Assembly: GCA_947599965.1 (NCBI GenBank)
Contig: CANQFP010000005.1
Coordinates: 1 to 43,304 of the forward strand
Length of the DNA stretch: 43,304 bases
Reading direction: 5' to 3'
DNA from: an uncultured Atopobiaceae bacterium
GTDB taxonomy: Bacteria > Actinomycetota > Coriobacteriia > Coriobacteriales > Atopobiaceae
Positions 42,563 to 43,304 of this stretch are shown here, piece after piece. Every line of letters starts with the position of its first letter. The first letter of the stretch is position 1. Both the position numbers and the translations under genes were made by a program. The notes under the pieces were generated by a model that was given only the letters and a program-made list of their open reading frames with translations, did no database searches and had not been told where the DNA came from.

Positions 42563-42651
42563 CGGGGCTTGGAGGCGCCGACGAGCGGCGCCGTCAAGCC
42601 CTTGGCGAAAAGCCAGGCGAGGGCCGCGTAATCCATCATCATGCCTTTCAC
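42556..42651 (-). pseudogene. Aldo-keto reductase remnant
   Basis: About 27 codons (DYAALAWLFAKGLTAPLVGA, then SKPRYL) match the late conserved segment of aldo-keto reductases (family form ALAWLLAKG.TAPIVGASKP). The frame then runs into the antisense of the preceding gene. No other part of the enzyme is visible, so it is a fragment. Confidence 0.65.
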
Positions 42652-42808
42652 TCATGGTCTTTCGACCGGTCGAGTCCTTCTTCCACCAAGAATAATGAGG
42701 GATGGGGAAAGGTATGTATAATGCCAATTGACGATGCGAGCATACGCTGCAGACATAGTGACTGCTAACTCCTAATGTGTTACAATGTCGTACACGAAAG
42801 GAGTGCGC

Positions 42809-43033
42809 ATGACCTCTTCTACAATCACCATTCGCCTGGACGCAGATGAGAAGCGCCTCATCAACGATTATGCGAACGCTTATGGCACATCGGTCTCGGA
42901 GTTCATCCGTAGAACGGTGCTCGAGTTCCTGGAGGACCAGCTGGACCTCCAACAGTGGTATGAGGCCAAGCGCGAGTTCGACCGCGATCCCGAGATCTTG
43001 AGCGCCGAGGAGATTGCCGAGAAGTACCTGTGA
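42809..43033 (+). CDS. RelB-like ribbon-helix-helix antitoxin
   Basis: 74 aa from the ATG at 42809 (AAAGGAG upstream). STITIRLDADEKRLINDYAN then GTSVSEFIRRTVLEFLED is the ribbon-helix-helix form common in RelB/DUF6290 antitoxins, with an acidic C-terminal toxin-binding segment. A TACAAT box (42781-42786) with flanking GTGT/ACAC could be the regulated promoter. The partner toxin overlaps by 4 bp. Confidence 0.85.
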   Translation: MTSSTITIRLDADEKRLINDYANAYGTSVSEFIRRTVLEFLEDQLDLQQWYEAKREFDRDPEILSAEEIAEKYL

Positions 43034-43302
43034 GCTGGCGCCTCGTTTTCTCCAAGCGCTCGGACCGGCAGCTCGGGAAGATGGACCCCGGGGTCCGGCG
43101 CATCATCGTCACCTGGCTGCTCAAGCACATCGACGGTTGCGAGGACCCGCGCACCTTCGGAAAGGCGTTGACAGCGAACCGTAGCGGGCAGTGGCGTTAT
43201 CGCGTAGGCGACTATCGGGTGCTCTGCGAACTCCATGATGATGAGGTCATCGTCCTCGTCATCGATGTGGGTCATAGAAGCAACATCTATCGGGACCGAT
43301 AG
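43030..43302 (+). CDS. RelE-family toxin
   Basis: 90 aa from a GTG overlapping the antitoxin stop (GTGA). LVFSKRSDRQLGKMDPGVRR, then DPRTFGKALTANRSGQWRYR and VGDYRVLCEL is the standard RelE pattern with the basic catalytic cluster (R and K residues) and IDVGHRSNIYRDR at the end. Likely a ribosome-dependent mRNA endonuclease. It ends 2 bp before the window edge. Confidence 0.92.
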   Translation: MSWRLVFSKRSDRQLGKMDPGVRRIIVTWLLKHIDGCEDPRTFGKALTANRSGQWRYRVGDYRVLCELHDDEVIVLVIDVGHRSNIYRDR

Positions 43303-43304
43303 GG

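Overview
The window is GC-rich, densely coded DNA from an anaerobic, fermentative, single-membrane actinobacterium. The best fit is class Coriobacteriia (Olsenella/Collinsella/Atopobiaceae-like). This is inferred from gene content and codon bias, not from a marker gene. Supporting content: pyruvate kinase, both D- and L-type 2-hydroxyacid dehydrogenases, phosphotransacetylase, several PTS and HAD proteins, GTG/TTG starts, and a Tad pilus locus with no outer-membrane secretin.

Layout. 1-6.6 kb: pyruvate kinase (running off the left edge) and D-lactate dehydrogenase on the minus strand, divergent from a Ca2+-type P-ATPase and the ribosome-assembly GTPase RsgA. 6.9-17.7 kb: one tightly overlapping Tad/Flp pilus operon. 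It holds cpaB, cpaE, cpaF, tadB, tadC, a Flp prepilin and at least four further proteins with prepilin-like N-termini, then a DUF192 protein and a zinc-ribbon/FHA protein. 17.7-20.2 kb: an M32 carboxypeptidase and an L-2-hydroxyacid dehydrogenase. 20.3-26 kb: an accessory and decaying zone with two toxin-antitoxin pairs and a membrane-anchored MerR regulator with its 19-bp-spacer promoter. The same zone holds a headless histidine kinase behind an intact-looking response-regulator operator, an AAA-ATPase tail behind a six-unit 10-bp repeat array, a frameshifted ribbon-helix-helix gene, an internally deleted ROK kinase, a second ATPase-like tail behind a perfect 16-bp palindrome, and finally tRNA-Phe. 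26-34 kb: phosphotransacetylase, UDP-galactopyranose mutase with a GT2 glycosyltransferase, Maf, a DJ-1 protein, two HAD phosphatases and a BASS-type transporter.

34-43.3 kb is a sugar/PTS-flavoured region. It has a lone lactose-family IIB, a self-processing P1 peptidase, a CDGSH protein, a lone mannose-family IIA, a GntR/UTRA regulator, a HAD phosphatase and an AEC transporter. After these comes a second scar zone: a frameshifted AraC gene, a chimeric ORF joining the start of a sugar O-acetyltransferase to the tail of a HAD phosphatase, a 483-aa protein fusing a PTS IIB-like domain to a ROK domain, and an aldo-keto reductase remnant. A third toxin-antitoxin pair closes the window.

The most interesting items are: (1) the IIB-ROK fusion protein, whose ROK half lacks the kinase phosphate loop and which may be a PTS-linked sensor; (2) the repeated pattern of intact operator or start plus gene tail with the middle deleted; (3) the 10-bp phased repeat array; and (4) the five prepilin-like proteins of the Tad locus, with an ambiguous long Flp leader.
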